From: Anthoceros angustus
Taxonomy: Eukaryota; Streptophyta; Anthocerotopsida; Anthocerotales; Anthocerotaceae
Reading direction: 5' to 3'
Assembly: GCA_010909165.1 (NCBI GenBank)
Contig: MU008163.1
Span: 1,364,001-1,428,000 of the forward strand
Length of the DNA: 64,000 nt
The first letter of the stretch is position 1; each line of letters begins with the position of its first letter. Shown here piece after piece: positions 43,211 to 55,971 of the stretch. The notes below the pieces were generated by a model that was not told the origin of the DNA, searched no databases, and worked only from the letters and a program-made list of their open reading frames with translations. The translations under genes and the position numbers were made by a program.

Positions 43211-44300
43211 TCATGTGCATAGTCCCTTTTAAATACCTGAATATTCTCTTGACACATTGCCAATGTTGTCGTCGGGATTCTCTAAAAATTGTGAGATCGC
43301 ACTAACTTCAAAAGATATATCGGGTCTTGTGAAGTTACTTAAATATATTAAGGTGCCAAGATATACATATTATGCTGACATTTTCACTTTCTGCATCTGT
43401 TTTAGGGCTCATATCTGCTGTAAGCCTTGTGCCACTTGGAAATGGTGTGGCTGGCTTAGCATCTTCTAGTCCAAACTTATTTAAGCTTTCTTTTATATAT
43501 TTTGTTTGAACCAAGGAAATGGATTTATTACCTCTATTTCTTATAATGTTAACGCCAAGGGCATAACTAAGGTCTCCTGTGTCCATCATTTCATAATGAC
43601 TTCTCAACCATGCTTTAATTTCAGCTAGATGGGAGAGTGAAGATGAAGCTAAAAATAAGTCATCCACATATAGTAAGAGGTAAATTGTGTCTTGTTTAGT
43701 CTTGGGGATATACATGCTAGCATCGCTTTGCTTTGAACAAAACCATATTTTGTAAGCTTGTCATGTATATCATTATTCCATTCCTTGCACGATTGCTTAA
43801 GGCCATAAATGCCTTTAATGAGCCTGCATACATGGTCTTCTTTACCTTTGACTTCATAGCCTTGAGTTGTCTCATGTATATTTCTTCTTGGATTCGGCCA
43901 TGCAGATAGGCGCTTTGACGTCCATCATGTGAAGATGTAAGTCATGTTGAGCGGACAAGGCTATTATAATTCGAGGAGGCAAACTTTGCTACGGTGCATA
44001 GGTAGCCAGGTATGTAATCTAAACCCGGTATCGGTAAACCCTCGCTACCTTGCCTTATATCGCTCAATAGAACCATCACCCTTACGTTTGATTTTAAAGA
44101 CCCATTTACTTCCCACTATTTTTCTCCCTTTGGGTGGTTTAACTAATTCCCATGTGGAGTTTTCTACTAAAGAGTTGTACTCAATCTACACTACCTTCCA
44201 TGTGTCTTTCTCGGGAGAGGAAAATGCTTGTTTCAAGGTTAGCGGTTCCTCTGGATCAACGTGGCTTTGTAAGCTTGATAATAAGGTGTGAGAGGAGAAA
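43211..44300 (-). pseudogene. Copia-B reverse transcriptase
   Basis: From 44210 down, frames give IVGSKWVFKIKRKGDGSIER, GYEVKGKEDHVCRLIK, IYGLKQS and the segment 43335-43715 with LLLYVDDLFLAS (YVDD; the Asp pair at 43660-43665) and LGVNIIRNRGNKSISLVQ. This copies element RNA into DNA. The catalytic motif is intact but the domain is spread over at least three frames. Confidence 0.85.
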
Positions 44301-44501
44301 TGGGGTCATCGAGTGACAAGATATCCCAAAGGTGGTTCCTTCCATCCAGCAGTCCTGCAGCATGGTCTAGTCCTAAGATTGTACCTTGGTGCGGTTGTTG
44401 AATGTGTTCTTCAATGTCGACCACTTGTTGATGGTTCTGTCACGAGTAACGCAGCTCTTGTTCGCTCGTCGAATTCATCCACTTGCTCGGCGGGCTCATC
44501 C

Positions 44502-45670
44502 TCAAAGGAATACGATCCTCCTCACGAATTTCAACATCATAGTCGATTTCATCATCGCTAAATGTTGAGGTTCTTCTAAATCGGGATCCGGAGTAGTTGG
44601 TCGTCTTGGAATATATTCTAACTCCTCCTCCTCCTCCGCAATGAGGTTCATCCATAGGAGCTTCATGCGGAGGGAGTGAATGAATGATGACAAAATCATC
44701 GTCATCAAAGTGGAAGGCTCGGATCGCAGAGGAAGGAGCATCGGGAGTAATGGGAGCGGATGCCCCATAATAGGAGAAAGAATATGAGATTCATGAAAGG
44801 TCACGCTCCTAGCATAAATGAGCTTTCGGGTAGATGGGTCAAATAACTTGTAACCCTTAATGCCTTCGTAGCCAATAAAGGTATATTTGGCTGCCTTGGG
44901 ATCCAGCTTCTTGCGTTGTACTTTGGGGATGAACACATAAGCAGGGGATCCGAAGATTCGTAAATGATCAACAGAAGGTTTTCTCCCAGTAAAAGCTTCA
45001 TATGGAGTCATGCCTTGGACTGCGGAAGTCGGCAGTCTATTAAGGAGATATGTTGCTGTCAATATAGCTTCAGCCCAATAACTTTTAGATAATGTAGCTT
45101 GGGTGAGCAAACAGCCTGTGATCTCCTGGAGGCGTAAATTTTGTTTTCGCTCGCCATTTCTTTGAGGTGTGTGTACACACTAAGTTGTTGCGCTATACCT
45201 TCGCACAAAATTCAGCAAATTCATTGAAGTGAACTCTCCTCCATTATCGGAGCGAAGAGTTTTAAGCTTCTGTCGGTAGTCTCTCCCACATCATATATTC
45301 TTTGAAGAAAGAAAAGGCGACTCTTATGGCGGAGGATGTAGGTGAGGACGCAGGAATAATCATCGATGAAGGTTAAAAATATCTACAACCACTAAATGAA
45401 GGTGCGGATATCGGACCACAAATGTCTGTGAACCAACTCTAAGGGTGCCTTAGCCCTCCGAGGATGGATTGTGGAATGGAGCTTGATGACGTTTGGTTAT
45501 GACGCAAGCTTCACACGAGAGAGGTTCAAGTTTAGGAATACAGGAGTTCTATACAGTTTCCTTAGACATTTGGATAAGCTTTTGGCTATTCGGATGACCT
45601 AAGCAGCGATGCCAAAGCATGGTGCTTGAAGAGTGGGAATGGGAGGCTACATTGATGAGGTGTAACGGAC
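44502..45670 (-). pseudogene. Copia-B integrase
   Basis: The C-terminal half is one long frame (44502-45110): LLTQATLSKSYWAEAI in shifted form, ATYLLNRLPTSA, MTPYEAFTGRKPSVDHLRIF, KYTFIGYEGIKGYKLFD. Upstream, shifted frames give a GGEFTSMNLLNF-like stretch and TPQRNGERK, the region of the catalytic Glu. The N-terminal part (45300-45670) is too broken to place the first Asp with confidence. Confidence 0.75.
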
Positions 45671-45683
45671 CCACTTGGTGAGT

Positions 45684-47159
45684 TTATAGAGTCCATCTTC
45701 TAGTGTGCGGCAGATTGTGTATTAGTATGATAGTAAAGGAGACACAAATCGGCTTCAAGGATAATTTGCATGTTATGTTCTTGACATAAACTAGCGGTGA
45801 CACTAGATTCTTGCACATGGAGGGTACATAAAGGACATGGGAGAGAGTAAGAACTGCCGTGGAGCACTTTAATGCCACGGAACCTACACCAAATATGGTG
45901 AGGTTATGGTCGCCTAGAGCACTGTTTGTTGTCCTTTTGATGGCGAATCGACTCAAAAAGTTAAGATCGTGACATATATGAGATGTTGCACCTGTCTAAA
46001 TACCAATTTTGGTTTGATGGCTTGGAACTTGCCAAGCATAAGAGTGCTGATGGAGTTGCCGTGGAGGGCTTCTTCTTAACGGCAACATGTGCTCGTGGTG
46101 ACCTCCTTCTTTGGCTCACCATTTTTCTTCTTCCAACAATCCTTCTCCATATGGTTGGTCATCTTGCACCAATTCGGTAACTCCAGCCTTCTTCATGCCT
46201 TTGAAGGTTTAAATGAAGAAGTGGATGTTCCTTGAAAATTTTGAGTAGGAGTCGGTCTAGGGGAAGGACCCGGCCTCGGCCACGTCCTTCCTCTCTGCCC
46301 GTACATTACTTTGGCGGGCTGATCGGGATTTTCATTTCGGCTTGCGTCCTCCTCAATAAGTGCTCCAATTAATTCACTTACGCGATATCCGCGTTGGGGA
46401 ACATTAATTTCTTGTTTTGTGCACTCTAAGGACCGCATTTTGCGTTGTCACAAAGGGCCTATAGGAGGGCAAGTGGCGAGGAGAGCAATAAAAGTTTGTT
46501 TCTCTGTAAGTTTTCTTGAGGATGCATTGAAATTATTCTTTGTCACGGAAGTTGCTCAAGTGTTGTTGTAAGGAATCGCCTCCTTCATCCTTATAGTATA
46601 TAAGTGGCGTGTGGCGATCAATAAGCTCATTCCATCTTTGGAGGCATAAGTCGAGCTAACTTCTCCCACATCTCTGCGGTGTTTGCGTGCAACTTGGAGT
46701 ACCATCGCTTGTAAGTCCGTTCATTAAAACGCGTCTCGGGCTCTCCGATCTTTGGCTTCCCATTCATCTATAGCATCGAGTCCCAAGTGGAACATTCTTC
46801 CGCATCTTGACAATATTCCATAAGTCGCAGACACCTTAGGGCGGTGTTGCCATACATCGTACTTCGTTGAATCTATCTTTGTCTTTAAAGTTGTCACCTT
46901 GAATCACTTGAGGCTTGGATTCATTACGCTTTTAGCTTTCTCCTTTTCTTCCCTTTTAAATTGCTCCCATTCATCTCGCCATATAGATTGTTGTTCTTCA
47001 AGCCATTTGGTCTTTTGGCCAAAATTTTGCTCTGCTAGAAGTCATCAATATCCACGTCGAGATCGTCCGACCCCACCATTGCAAGTAATTTTAATGATGC
47101 GGGTTATGCCGTGGTTGACACGTCTTCTTGCATTGTTTTGCGGGAAAGAGGCGGTAGAC
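45684..47159 (-). pseudogene. Copia-B protease and gag, second (duplicate) copy
   Basis: Segment 45684-45956 reads GDHNLTIFGVGSVALKC and LSHVLYVPSMCKNLVS. Segment 46193-46438 reads the gag linker with ELIGALIEEDASRNENPDQP. The protease catalytic site itself is lost here to a frameshift. It duplicates 47191-48745. Confidence 0.75.
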
Positions 47160-47190
47160 ATTTGGATAAGCTTTTGGCTGTTCGGATGAC

Positions 47191-47724
47191 CTAAACGACA
47201 GTGCCAAAGCATGGTGCTTGAAGAGTGGAATGGGAGGCTACATTGATGAGGTGTAACGGACCCACTTGGACTGAGAGTTTATAGAGTCCATCTTCTAGTG
47301 TGCCAGAGCAGATTGTGTGATACTTATTAGTATGATAGTAAAGGAGACACAAATCGGCTTCAAGGATAATTTGCATGTTATGTTCTTGACATAAACTAGC
47401 GGCTGACACTAGATTCTTGCACATGGAGGGTACATAAAGGACATGGGAGAGAGTAAGAACGCCCGTGGAGCACTTTAATGCCACGGAACCTACACCAAAT
47501 ATGGTGAGGTTATGGTCGCCTAGGAGCACGCTTTGTTGTCCTTTTGATGGCGAATACGACTCAAAAGAGTTAAGTCGACATATATGAGATGTTGCACCGT
47601 CTAAATACCAATTTTGGTTTGATGGCTTGGAACTTGCCAAGGCATGAAGTGATGGAGTTGCCGTGGAGGGCTTCTTCTTAACGGCAACATGTGCTCGTGG
47701 TGACCTCCTTCTTTGGCTCACCAT
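47191..47724 (-). pseudogene. Copia-B protease region, first copy
   Basis: A 177-codon open frame reads NQNWYLDGATSHICRLNSF, GDHNLTIFGVGSVALKC, LSHVLYVPSMCKNLVSAA and then the pre-integrase approach. The protease site is LDGAT, where copia elements normally have LDSGAT. A single Ser codon is missing, in frame, which would inactivate the enzyme if real. Confidence 0.8.
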
Positions 47725-49430
47725 TTTTCTTCTTCCAACAATCCTTCTCCATATGGTTGGTCATCTTGCACCAATTGCGGTAACTCCAGCCTTCTTCATG
47801 CCTTTTGAAGGTTTAAATGAAGAAGTGGATGTCCTTGAAAATTTTGAGTAGGAGTCGGTCTAGGAGTGAAGTCGCCACGCCTCCCCTCTCGCCGCCCCGT
47901 ACATTACTGGCGGGCTGATCGGGATTTTCATTTCGACTTGCGTCCTCCTCAATAAGTGCTCCTATTAATTCACTTACCGATATCCGCGTTGTGGAGCCCG
48001 TTAATTTCTTGTTTTTGTGCTCTAAGGACCGCATTTTGCGTTGTCACAAAGGGCCTATAGGAGGAGGCAAGTGGCGAGAGAGCAATAAAAGTTTGTTTCT
48101 CCGTAAGTTTTCTTGAGGATGCATTGAAATTATTCTTGCACACGGAAGTTGCTCAAGTGTTGTTGTAAGGAATCGCCTCCTTCATCCTTATAGTATATAA
48201 GTGGACGTGTGGCGTCAATAAGCTCATTCCATCTTTGGAGCATAAAGCTAACTTCTCCCACATCTCGGCGGTGTTTGCGTCGCAACTTGGAGTACCATCG
48301 CTTGTAAGTCCGTTCATTAAAACGCGTCTGCCTCCGATCTTTGGCTTCCCATTCATCTATAGCGAGTCCCAAGTGGAACATTCTTCCGCATCTGACAATA
48401 TTCCATAAGTCGCGGGCGGACACCTTGGGCACGGTGTTGCCATACATCGCACCCGCTGAATCTATCTTTGTCTTTAAAGTTGTCACCTTGAATCACTTGA
48501 GGCTTGGATTCATTACGCTTTTAGCTTTCTCCTTTTCTTCCTTTTAAATTGCTCCCATTCATCTCGCCATATAGATTGTTGTTCTTCAAGCCATTTGGTC
48601 TTTTGGCCAAAATTTTGCTCTGCTACAAGTCATCAATATCCACGTCGAGATCGTCCGACCCCACCATTGCAAGTAATTTTAATGATGGGTTATGCCGTGG
48701 TTGACACGCCTTCTTGCATTGTTTTGCGGAAAGAGGCGGCAGCACAACATTCTTCAAATTATGAATTTCGCATCATAATCGAATCTGCAGACTTACAATC
48801 AAGTGAGAAGAGACCTTGTGAAAGGTCTCGGTCAACAATCTATCTGATAATATTGATTTGTTGTGTATTGTAAGTCAATTTCTCATTGATAGCGAGTGAT
48901 TTATTCTAAGTTCGCTCTAATGGAATCAAGAGATTGCTGCAGATGATCCGGATTAGGAGCGAAGATACTAGCCTTATTTTTATGTACTTAGAGATGGCGG
49001 ACTCTATGGCACTATATTGATAAAGGCTAAATGTAGAAAGGAGAGCTTCTGAGCATAAATGATATCTTGTACTCTATCTCCGACTTAGACAAAAGGGCTT
49101 CAATGAGACAACATACTTGTGCCTCTAAAACATCAATCGAGGAGAATTGAGGTCAAACTCCTCCGAATGTAAGAAGATTTGATTTGATGTTGTTTCTTCT
49201 TCTTTGAAGCCTTGATCTTCCTCCTAAATTCTTGTCTGCTGGATTAAAGGAATCCATGGAGGCGAAATTGATGCACAATGTGTGCATCATTGTGCTGGTC
49301 ACCGGATGATTCTTTGCTAAAGGCGAAATCTCCACGCATTATCTTCATTTGAAGTACTACAAACGCAAAAGCATTGGAGAGTAAATTGCCTAGAGCATAA
49401 GGAAGCGAGGTGCTCAAGCACAAAGAGCTA
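47725..49430 (-). pseudogene. Copia-B gag, first copy
   Basis: Segment 48130-48486 reads RFNERTYKRWYSKLRRKHRR, FMLQRWNELIDATRPLIYY and GGDSLQQHLSNF, a copia gag. Segment 47813-48034 gives the SELIGALIEEDASRNENPDQ linker. Towards the primer site, 49153-49335 may be the gag N-terminus (PLAKNHPVTS, FASMDSFNPAD). Frames change several times. Confidence 0.7.
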
Positions 49431-49431
49431 T

Positions 49432-49602
49432 ATGCTCGATACCATGATGAGAATCAATAGCTCTTAGATAGAAGAGAAACAATGGAATGAATTGATTAAT
49501 GAGTAAAGTACAAGCCTTTAAATAGGCTGGGTGGTTGGGTGGTTACAACAATATGTTGTTGTAACCATAAGTAGTTGCAACCATAAGTTGTTGCAACCAT
49601 AA
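49432..49602 (-). repeat. Copia-B 5' LTR (truncated) with primer site
   Basis: LTR 49445-49602 starts TGATGAGAATCAATAG on the plus strand like the other copies but stops after about 158 bp. The primer site on the minus strand is TGGTATCGAGCAT (49432-49444). Beyond 49602 the sequence changes abruptly to R element. Confidence 0.8.
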
Positions 49603-49630
49603 GGAGGCCCGGACCTCTGTCCGGGCCTCC
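49603..49630. repeat. Perfect hairpin at the LTR-B / R junction
   Basis: GGAGGCCCGGAC-CTCT-GTCCGGGCCTCC, a 12-bp stem with a 4-base loop. The right arm resembles the R ORF sequence CTCTGTC(A)GGGCCTCC (33705). The left arm has no counterpart in either parent, so the dyad was made at the junction. Confidence 0.85.
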
Positions 49631-50716
49631 TTCTCTTGGTGCCCCGTTTGCGCACCTATCTCCGTAGATCCCTGACTTACATCCGTAGGGATCTCCCTAA
49701 GAACACCTTTCTCCTCTTCCATGTCGAGGTTTTGGCCCTCCTCAAGGCATAGGGGCCTCTTCCTCCCTCACGGGATTTCTCCTTCTACCTTCAGCGCCCC
49801 AACCCGGCTCGGCTCGCTCTCATCAAGGTCTATCTCCAACCTCTTCCTCTTCTTCATCATAGACTCGGACTTGGGTCCCTTTCTAGCCTCCCAACACTTC
49901 CATCGACCCTGAGGGCCTTCTCATGGCAAGAGGTGGGCACCTCCTCCGAGGCACCAACTCTACCATATCAAAGGGCGCCACAGTGGACAATTCCTCAACA
50001 CTCAATAACCCCTCCACTCCCCACTGGACCAAGTAAGTGGACAAGTAGCATAACTGGGAGACTCAGCATCATGGTTAGGCTTCAAAATCTTCTCCTATGA
50101 TAGACGTAAGCATTGTACATAATATTCGATCCCAATACAGCGACACTCTCCACATAAAACCAGCAAGGCATCGTTAAAGTAGGTCTTCCTCGATAATTAA
50201 TAAGTCCCATGACCACTTTAGCGAAGGTTCGCCACTTGAATTCCTTGATGGCGGTGTGGGCCAGCCATTCTTCGTTTTGCACTCTCTCCCCGTGTAACAT
50301 GGTGATGCCCCTTAGGAAGTGAAATGGGAGCCATCTTCTTCCCATCCTTAGCCTTTTTCGTTATCACAATCCCATCTCCTCTTGGTAGGTCGCCCATAAA
50401 CACCGCTGCAGGCGAAAGACCTCGGGTCCGTTCTCGCGTTCCGCTCTGGAAGGGCTGCCAATTGCCTTGGAGTCTGGCAAAGGCTCACATAGCACTTCTC
50501 CACAAGCTTGAGATTGCTGTAGGCCCAATGTCGGCCATATGCCCACTGGAGCTGTATGTTCTCCTCGCCCGCCCACGGCCAAAAATCAACCAGATCCTGT
50601 GAGCACACTTGGCCCACAAAACACTCAAACATAGGCATGTTGATTTCTGGCGGATCCTCCGACGTGGCCTCTCTTCTTCTTCTCTTCCCTTTGTTAGGGG
50701 TAGGTGTCTTCCCCAT
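49619..50716 (-). pseudogene. R-element ORF, copy 3, N-terminal part only
   Basis: It starts MGKTPTPNKGKRRRREATS (50716) and continues in one frame to 50348 through EINMPMFECFVGQVCSQDL, FWPWAGEEN and ALPERNARTDP, the cleanest version of this N-terminus. Later pieces (HTAIKEFKWRTFAKVV, 50082-50345) are frameshifted. It is lost beyond the acidic segment. Confidence 0.55.
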
Positions 50717-53344
50717 GGCTCCTTCCAACTTGGTTGCACGAGAGGAGATGAGAGGTGTACTCCCTTCTTCCTTTTCTCGGTCCTTAGCCCACCTACGCGT
50801 TTACCAACCTATGACCGTAGGTTGCTCCTCTCAACACAATCTCTAAGGCCCTTTTGCTTCCTTCCCAAATTGCCACAGTTCTCACAATCTTGAGCTTATG
50901 ATGGAGCTCCTCCTTCTAGTAGCTCGCAACCCTCTAGCTCACATGCACTTGTCACGGTGTAATCATTCGGCTACCTTGTCTTAAGTAGGGAACACAAGCT
51001 TGTTAAGGAAGGAGATGGAGGTGGGCCAAGTTTGGGAAGGTATACTCAAGCGCCACCACGTTGATGTCTGCGTGGCGCCATCTCCACCGCTAAACTTTTA
51101 AGTAACTTCCCGCCAAGTATACCTAGGGCTCTTATTCTCGCTACTTAAACTAGGGGTTCAACATTAATTACTAATTCCACATATGCACATATGGGTATAT
51201 GCACATATGCATTCCATGCACATATGCACATTCCATACATGGGTATATGCACATATATAACATAAAAGAATTCTACAAAATGGCTCTCCATGTAAGGCAT
51301 CCACCTACTTTGGTAGGTCCTCATACTCACGGTCTCACAGGTCACGTATTTACCCTACACCTAAACTCTTGATTCTGCGAAACTCCCGAATTCCTTCTCT
51401 TGTTCCTAACTTCCTAGATGGCTCAAAAGAAATACTCGTTACTCCTTGCTCTTCATTTTGAACCAAGATCGAACAAAAATGATCCAAAGCGGATCAAAAT
51501 GACAAAGGGCCCAAAATTTTCCATTCCACGGTGAAGATAATCGAACCGCTAAGCATTTACGCATGTGCTGTTTGTCCCATGCAAGCATTTACACGGATGC
51601 AATAAGAGGAATGGCAAATAAGTTTGCACACCCAACGTGACGATTAACAAGCTTTCTTGCAAAATGAGCAAGAAGATCCACATGCACAAACATGTTTACG
51701 TACTCGGGGGCGAGAAGGCCCAGGAAATGCGCGCACCTTGGGGCAGGGGCCATGGTGCGTGGACAAATGCGTGCACCCGGGGCAAGGGGCCCCGATCGAG
51801 CACCTAGGGAGGGGGCTTGGTACACGCACTTGTGCATGCACCTAGGGTCAAGAAGGCCCTAGGGACATGAACCCATATGGTTAATGCCTCTTGGTGCATT
51901 CCCATGGTTCATTCATTTCAAAAAATGAGTAAAAAATCTAAAATAATACGGAAAAAAAATCCAATTTTTGAGGCAACCGCACACTTGCTCTAAAAGTTTG
52001 GCATTTTTGGTATTTTTTCATGTTTTTGTAGGTTTTAAAGTGTTCCTTTTGGCATTTTCAACCCTTTTTTGTACCTCCCTAATCAATATGTCCTCATCTT
52101 GATTTAGCTCTCATCTTTTTCTAGTGATCAAAACTAGTGGTGAGAACTTTTGCATATTTTCAATCTTGAGACGTTTGGCATAGGCCCGACTCCAAGTGCA
52201 AACCATACCAATCTCATTCTACTATACATGCATTAAGAGCATCAAGTAAATGAAGATATTATCGCCCCAATGTCTGAGAAACAAAGTCCTGTAGAATTCC
52301 CAGAGCGAAAGTATAATCTTAGGGAGTCATGGTAATGAGTTTAAGGTATGACCTATAATACCAATAAAAAGATTATGGAAAAACACCAATTATAGTAACT
52401 CACAGATTTGAATAGATTTATTGAGGCGAAGAACTCACGTTCACCCACTAGCCGAAGAAGTAAAGCGACATTTGGCAAAAGCAATTTGAGCAAATTGCGA
52501 GGAGGGTATATTCCTTTCTCGATTTCAACATACCCACATATTGGTCGGAAGAAACTTGAAATCTCCACTCTGCAACTCTTATGTTGGTTGCCAAATCCCA
52601 ACCACATTAGGTGTCCTTCTTCCCTCACAATTTCCACGCCCACCACGTCCTAACCTCGCCTTTCTACCTCCGGCTCTTGCACCCTTGCCTTCCTAGCGCA
52701 AATCTCCACTCACTGTGACTTGAAGGAGGATTTCTCCAAGAGCGTTCACGGCTCTTACACCTCCCCAACAAATTGAGGGTCCTTTCTCCGCAATCCCTTC
52801 TCAATCTGCCACGCCCACTCTTCCCAACACTCATCCAAGCTTGGGGCAGCGTCGCCTCGACAACCGGCTCCTTCCTTTCTCTTTCTTCTTCCGCACCTTT
52901 ACTTTGCTTCTTGCTTATTTCTCCTCTGCTTGTCTAGCTTGCACCCCTTCTGCTCTGCAGTGCGTGCACGTGGCGATCGTGTGGGGATCTTCTACAGCTC
53001 TTGGCCCAAAATTGGCCTCTAATTGCACGATTTCTTATTTCGGCTTATTCACCTAATCCATTCAAAGAAACATATATAGCTATCCTATTCGCCTTGACCT
53101 TGTACTTCCTACCTGGTGAGTTATCACCTCACGGTGGTCACTCTGACGGTAGGTCTCTTGCCCTACGGTGGTGGTGACTCGCCTACCACGGTAGGTATCT
53201 CTGGTGGTAGACGACTTACCTGCAGTAGGTGACCCCTCGCTCACATTTATCACCTACTCTCCTTACCACAAGGTTGTTTTGACCTGTTTCTTCTTCCTAA
53301 GTATCCTCCCTACCTTCCTTATAGTATCCTATAACTCCAACTTC

Positions 53345-54128
53345 AAAACCAAAAAGTTATAGTATGTTTCCTCCATACCATTTCTAACCAAAAGTAGTTG
53401 GACTGTTCCAAAACAAACTCACTTGATCCAAGTTCAGAAAGTTAAAAGTAATTTCGTGTTTCCATATCCGTGAAGTGACGCCTTCAAAAGTTTTAAATGA
53501 AGGAAGATTGAAAACCAAGGATCACTTATATGGAAATGATGATATTTTGTAGCAAAAGTTTTAAATTTTTATAGTAGAGGGTCATATATAGTGTTAGTAA
53601 AGGGTAGAAGTTTCTTGAATGTTGATGAAAAGTGATCAATGTTATTGAGTTAAGGACCCCGATGCTTTGTATAGTCATCACTTCTTTCATTATTTTGCCA
53701 TGTCTAATTTTGTATTACTTTATGTTGGGTTACATGCTCCTCAACCAAGTTCTCTTTAAGTGGGAGCTTTTTAATGGTGATTAATTACTTTAAGTGTTTT
53801 TTTCTTAATGCTTTTAAGTAAATCTTAGTTAAGAGCTAGTTTTGCTAGACTAGTTTCTTGACCCTTTTTGGTCGAAAATCACCCCTAGTTCATAGTGAGT
53901 GGGAGTGATAAAATAGCTTACTATTAAGGCACTCTTCACTAGGGCACCTAGGACTTAATAATTTATTTAGTCCTTAGAGCACTATGTAATTTCTTCTAGT
54001 AGTTATTTAATTAGTTAGTTGTTACAACCACTTGACGGTTACAACAACCTTGCCTACATAAAGGCATGTACTTCCTATGATGAATCAATGCAACACATAT
54101 TGCTTGAGCTAGTGTATGATTCTCATCA
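53345..54128 (+). mobile_element. Copia-B-like 3' end and LTR, opposite sense (in R copy 3)
   Basis: The counterpart of 18034-18829: 3' untranslated sequence, polypurine tract GAGTGGGAG and LTR 53906-54128 (223 bp, TGATAAAATAG...GATTCTCATCA). The LTRs at 18607 and 53906 are nearly identical and of equal length. Confidence 0.75.
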
Positions 54129-54812
54129 CTCCTCTCCATGACATCTCCAACATAGTGTTACCGATTTCAATGTATTTTGTGCGGGCATGAGATTTGGGAT
54201 TTGCCTCAAGAGCTAGGCGACATATTGTCACGCAGTCACGATTTAGGTGACTACTACTCCTGGTCAAGATCCTTGAGGAAGCTACGCTCCCACTCGCCTT
54301 CTTTGAGGCGTTTCGTAGCTTTATACTTTGCCTATGTGGAGGAAAGAGCTATGGAGGATTGCTTTTAAATGACCAATTCACCATGGCTGAGGAAAGAACA
54401 GTATGGGTAGAAACGGGTTTCTCCGACAAAAAGGGTTATGGCTAAAATCCGTCTTTTTTGGGCACGCGTGTTTTTTTTTCCTAGGCTTTTTTGAGGGGTT
54501 TTGCTAATTTAAATGTGGTGTTCAAACCTATGGCATCACATCTTGCATGTTCATTTGGTCACAATGTGCCACATCCATGGTTGGGCACGCGATTTTGATG
54601 GGGTGATGTGGTGGGAGGAAGACCTCGGGCCCCCAAGACTACTCTCTAGTGGCCACATTTATCCCACTATCATTGAGCACAAAAGGCTTTGTCCCATGAG
54701 ACTTCGCTTAATAAGAAACCAGCTTCTAGGGCACGAGCACACTCCTTCTCACACACCCAAACCCCTCAAACAACTAGGGTCACCACAACTCACTCTCAAG
54801 CAAGAGCCACGC

Positions 54813-54842
54813 CCCCTCGCTCACATTTATCACCTACTCTCC
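54813..54842. other. Short patch copied from R leader part 2
   Basis: Between leader part 1 and the partial LTR-C, about 29 bases match 53235-53264 exactly and replace the sequence found there in the other copies. The left edge shares CCCCTCGC and the right edge TACCA with the donor, as expected for a template switch. Confidence 0.65.
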
Positions 54843-54848
54843 TACCAT

Positions 54849-55370
54849 TGTAGGTCTACACCCTACAAGGGTAGGTCGCCCACACATGTAGGGACCCCCT
54901 CGCACGTGACTTCACCGCCTCCATAGTTTTGAGGACTTGGCCCACCTCCACCTCGGTTGATGCGGTTGGGACCCCCTCCCTTAGGCTCGACTTGGGCCTT
55001 CTCCTAACTCCTAAACTCTACTCCTCTCAACATTCAACCCCACACCATCCAAAATCTCAACTTAACTCATCACCATCCTCAACATTCAACTCAATGCATC
55101 ATATTTGACACTGACTCGACTCCTTATTCTCCTAGTCTAACCTCACTTCAAGCTCAACTGACTTGCCTTTCTAGCACAACCGCCTAGGGTCCGCCTACAA
55201 GCCAACAAGTTCTTCCTTGGGCAAGTTGCTGAGTTGCACGCCGGCGAGTATCTCTAGGAGTCTTTCCCTGCAACCGCCCCTCAAGTCGAGAGTTCCTCGG
55301 GCACCACCACGCACCCAAAGCAAAGCAATTTTACAACAACCATTCACAAGAGGAGCAACTGCGAGGCACT
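54849..55370 (-). mobile_element. LTR-C, copy 2, partial
   Basis: Begins TGTAGGTCTACACCC like copy 3 and ends at the tandem-duplication junction at 55370, so it lacks the TATA half. Confidence 0.65.
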
Positions 55371-55971
55371 ACTCCTGGTCAAGATCCTTGAGGAAGCTAC
55401 GCTCCCACTCGCCTTCTTTGAGGCGCGCCGAGCTTTATACTTTGCCTATGTGGAGGAAAGAGCTATGGAGGATTGCTTTTTAAATGACCAATTCACCATG
55501 GCTGAGGAAAGAACAGCGTATGGGTAGAAACGGGTTTCTCCGACAAAAAGGGGTTATGGCTAAAATCCCGTCTTTTTTTGGGCGAAAACGCGTGTTTGCT
55601 TTTTCCTAGGCTTTTTTTGAGGGGTTTTGCTAATTTAAATGTGGTGTTCAAACCTATGGCATCACATCTTGCATGTTCATTTGGTCACAATGTGCCACAT
55701 CCATGGTTGGGCACCGCGATTTTGATGGGGTGATGTGGTGGGAGGAAGACCTCAGCCCCCAAGACTACTCTAGTGGCCACATTTATCCCACTATCATTGA
55801 GCACAAAAGGCTTTGTCCCATGAGACTTGTTTAATAAGAAACCAGCTTCTAGGGCACGAGCACACTCCTTCTCACACACCCAAACCCCTCAAACAACTAG
55901 GGTCACCACAACTCACTCACAAGAGCCACGCCTCGTGACCGGTCCGCCGACACTATAACGATACCTACCAT

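Larger units (their letters stand above)
45571..48745 (-). repeat. Tandem duplication of copia-B gag-protease, period 1589 bp
   Basis: TTTGGATAAGCTTTTGGCT near 45571 recurs near 47160, and everything between (pre-integrase, protease, zinc-finger linker, gag down to TTGTTTTGCGG) is present twice. The copies differ by small indels. Confidence 0.85.
40479..49602 (-). mobile_element. Copia-B, near-complete but decayed
   Basis: On the minus strand: truncated 5' LTR (49445-49602), primer site, gag and protease (duplicated), integrase, reverse transcriptase with YVDD, RNase H, an unrelated plus-strand insert or captured segment (41394-42680), 3' untranslated region with GC-rich tract, polypurine tract (ACTCCCAC complement from 40727) and 3' LTR (40479-40726). 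All copia domains are recognisable but frameshifted. Confidence 0.75.
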
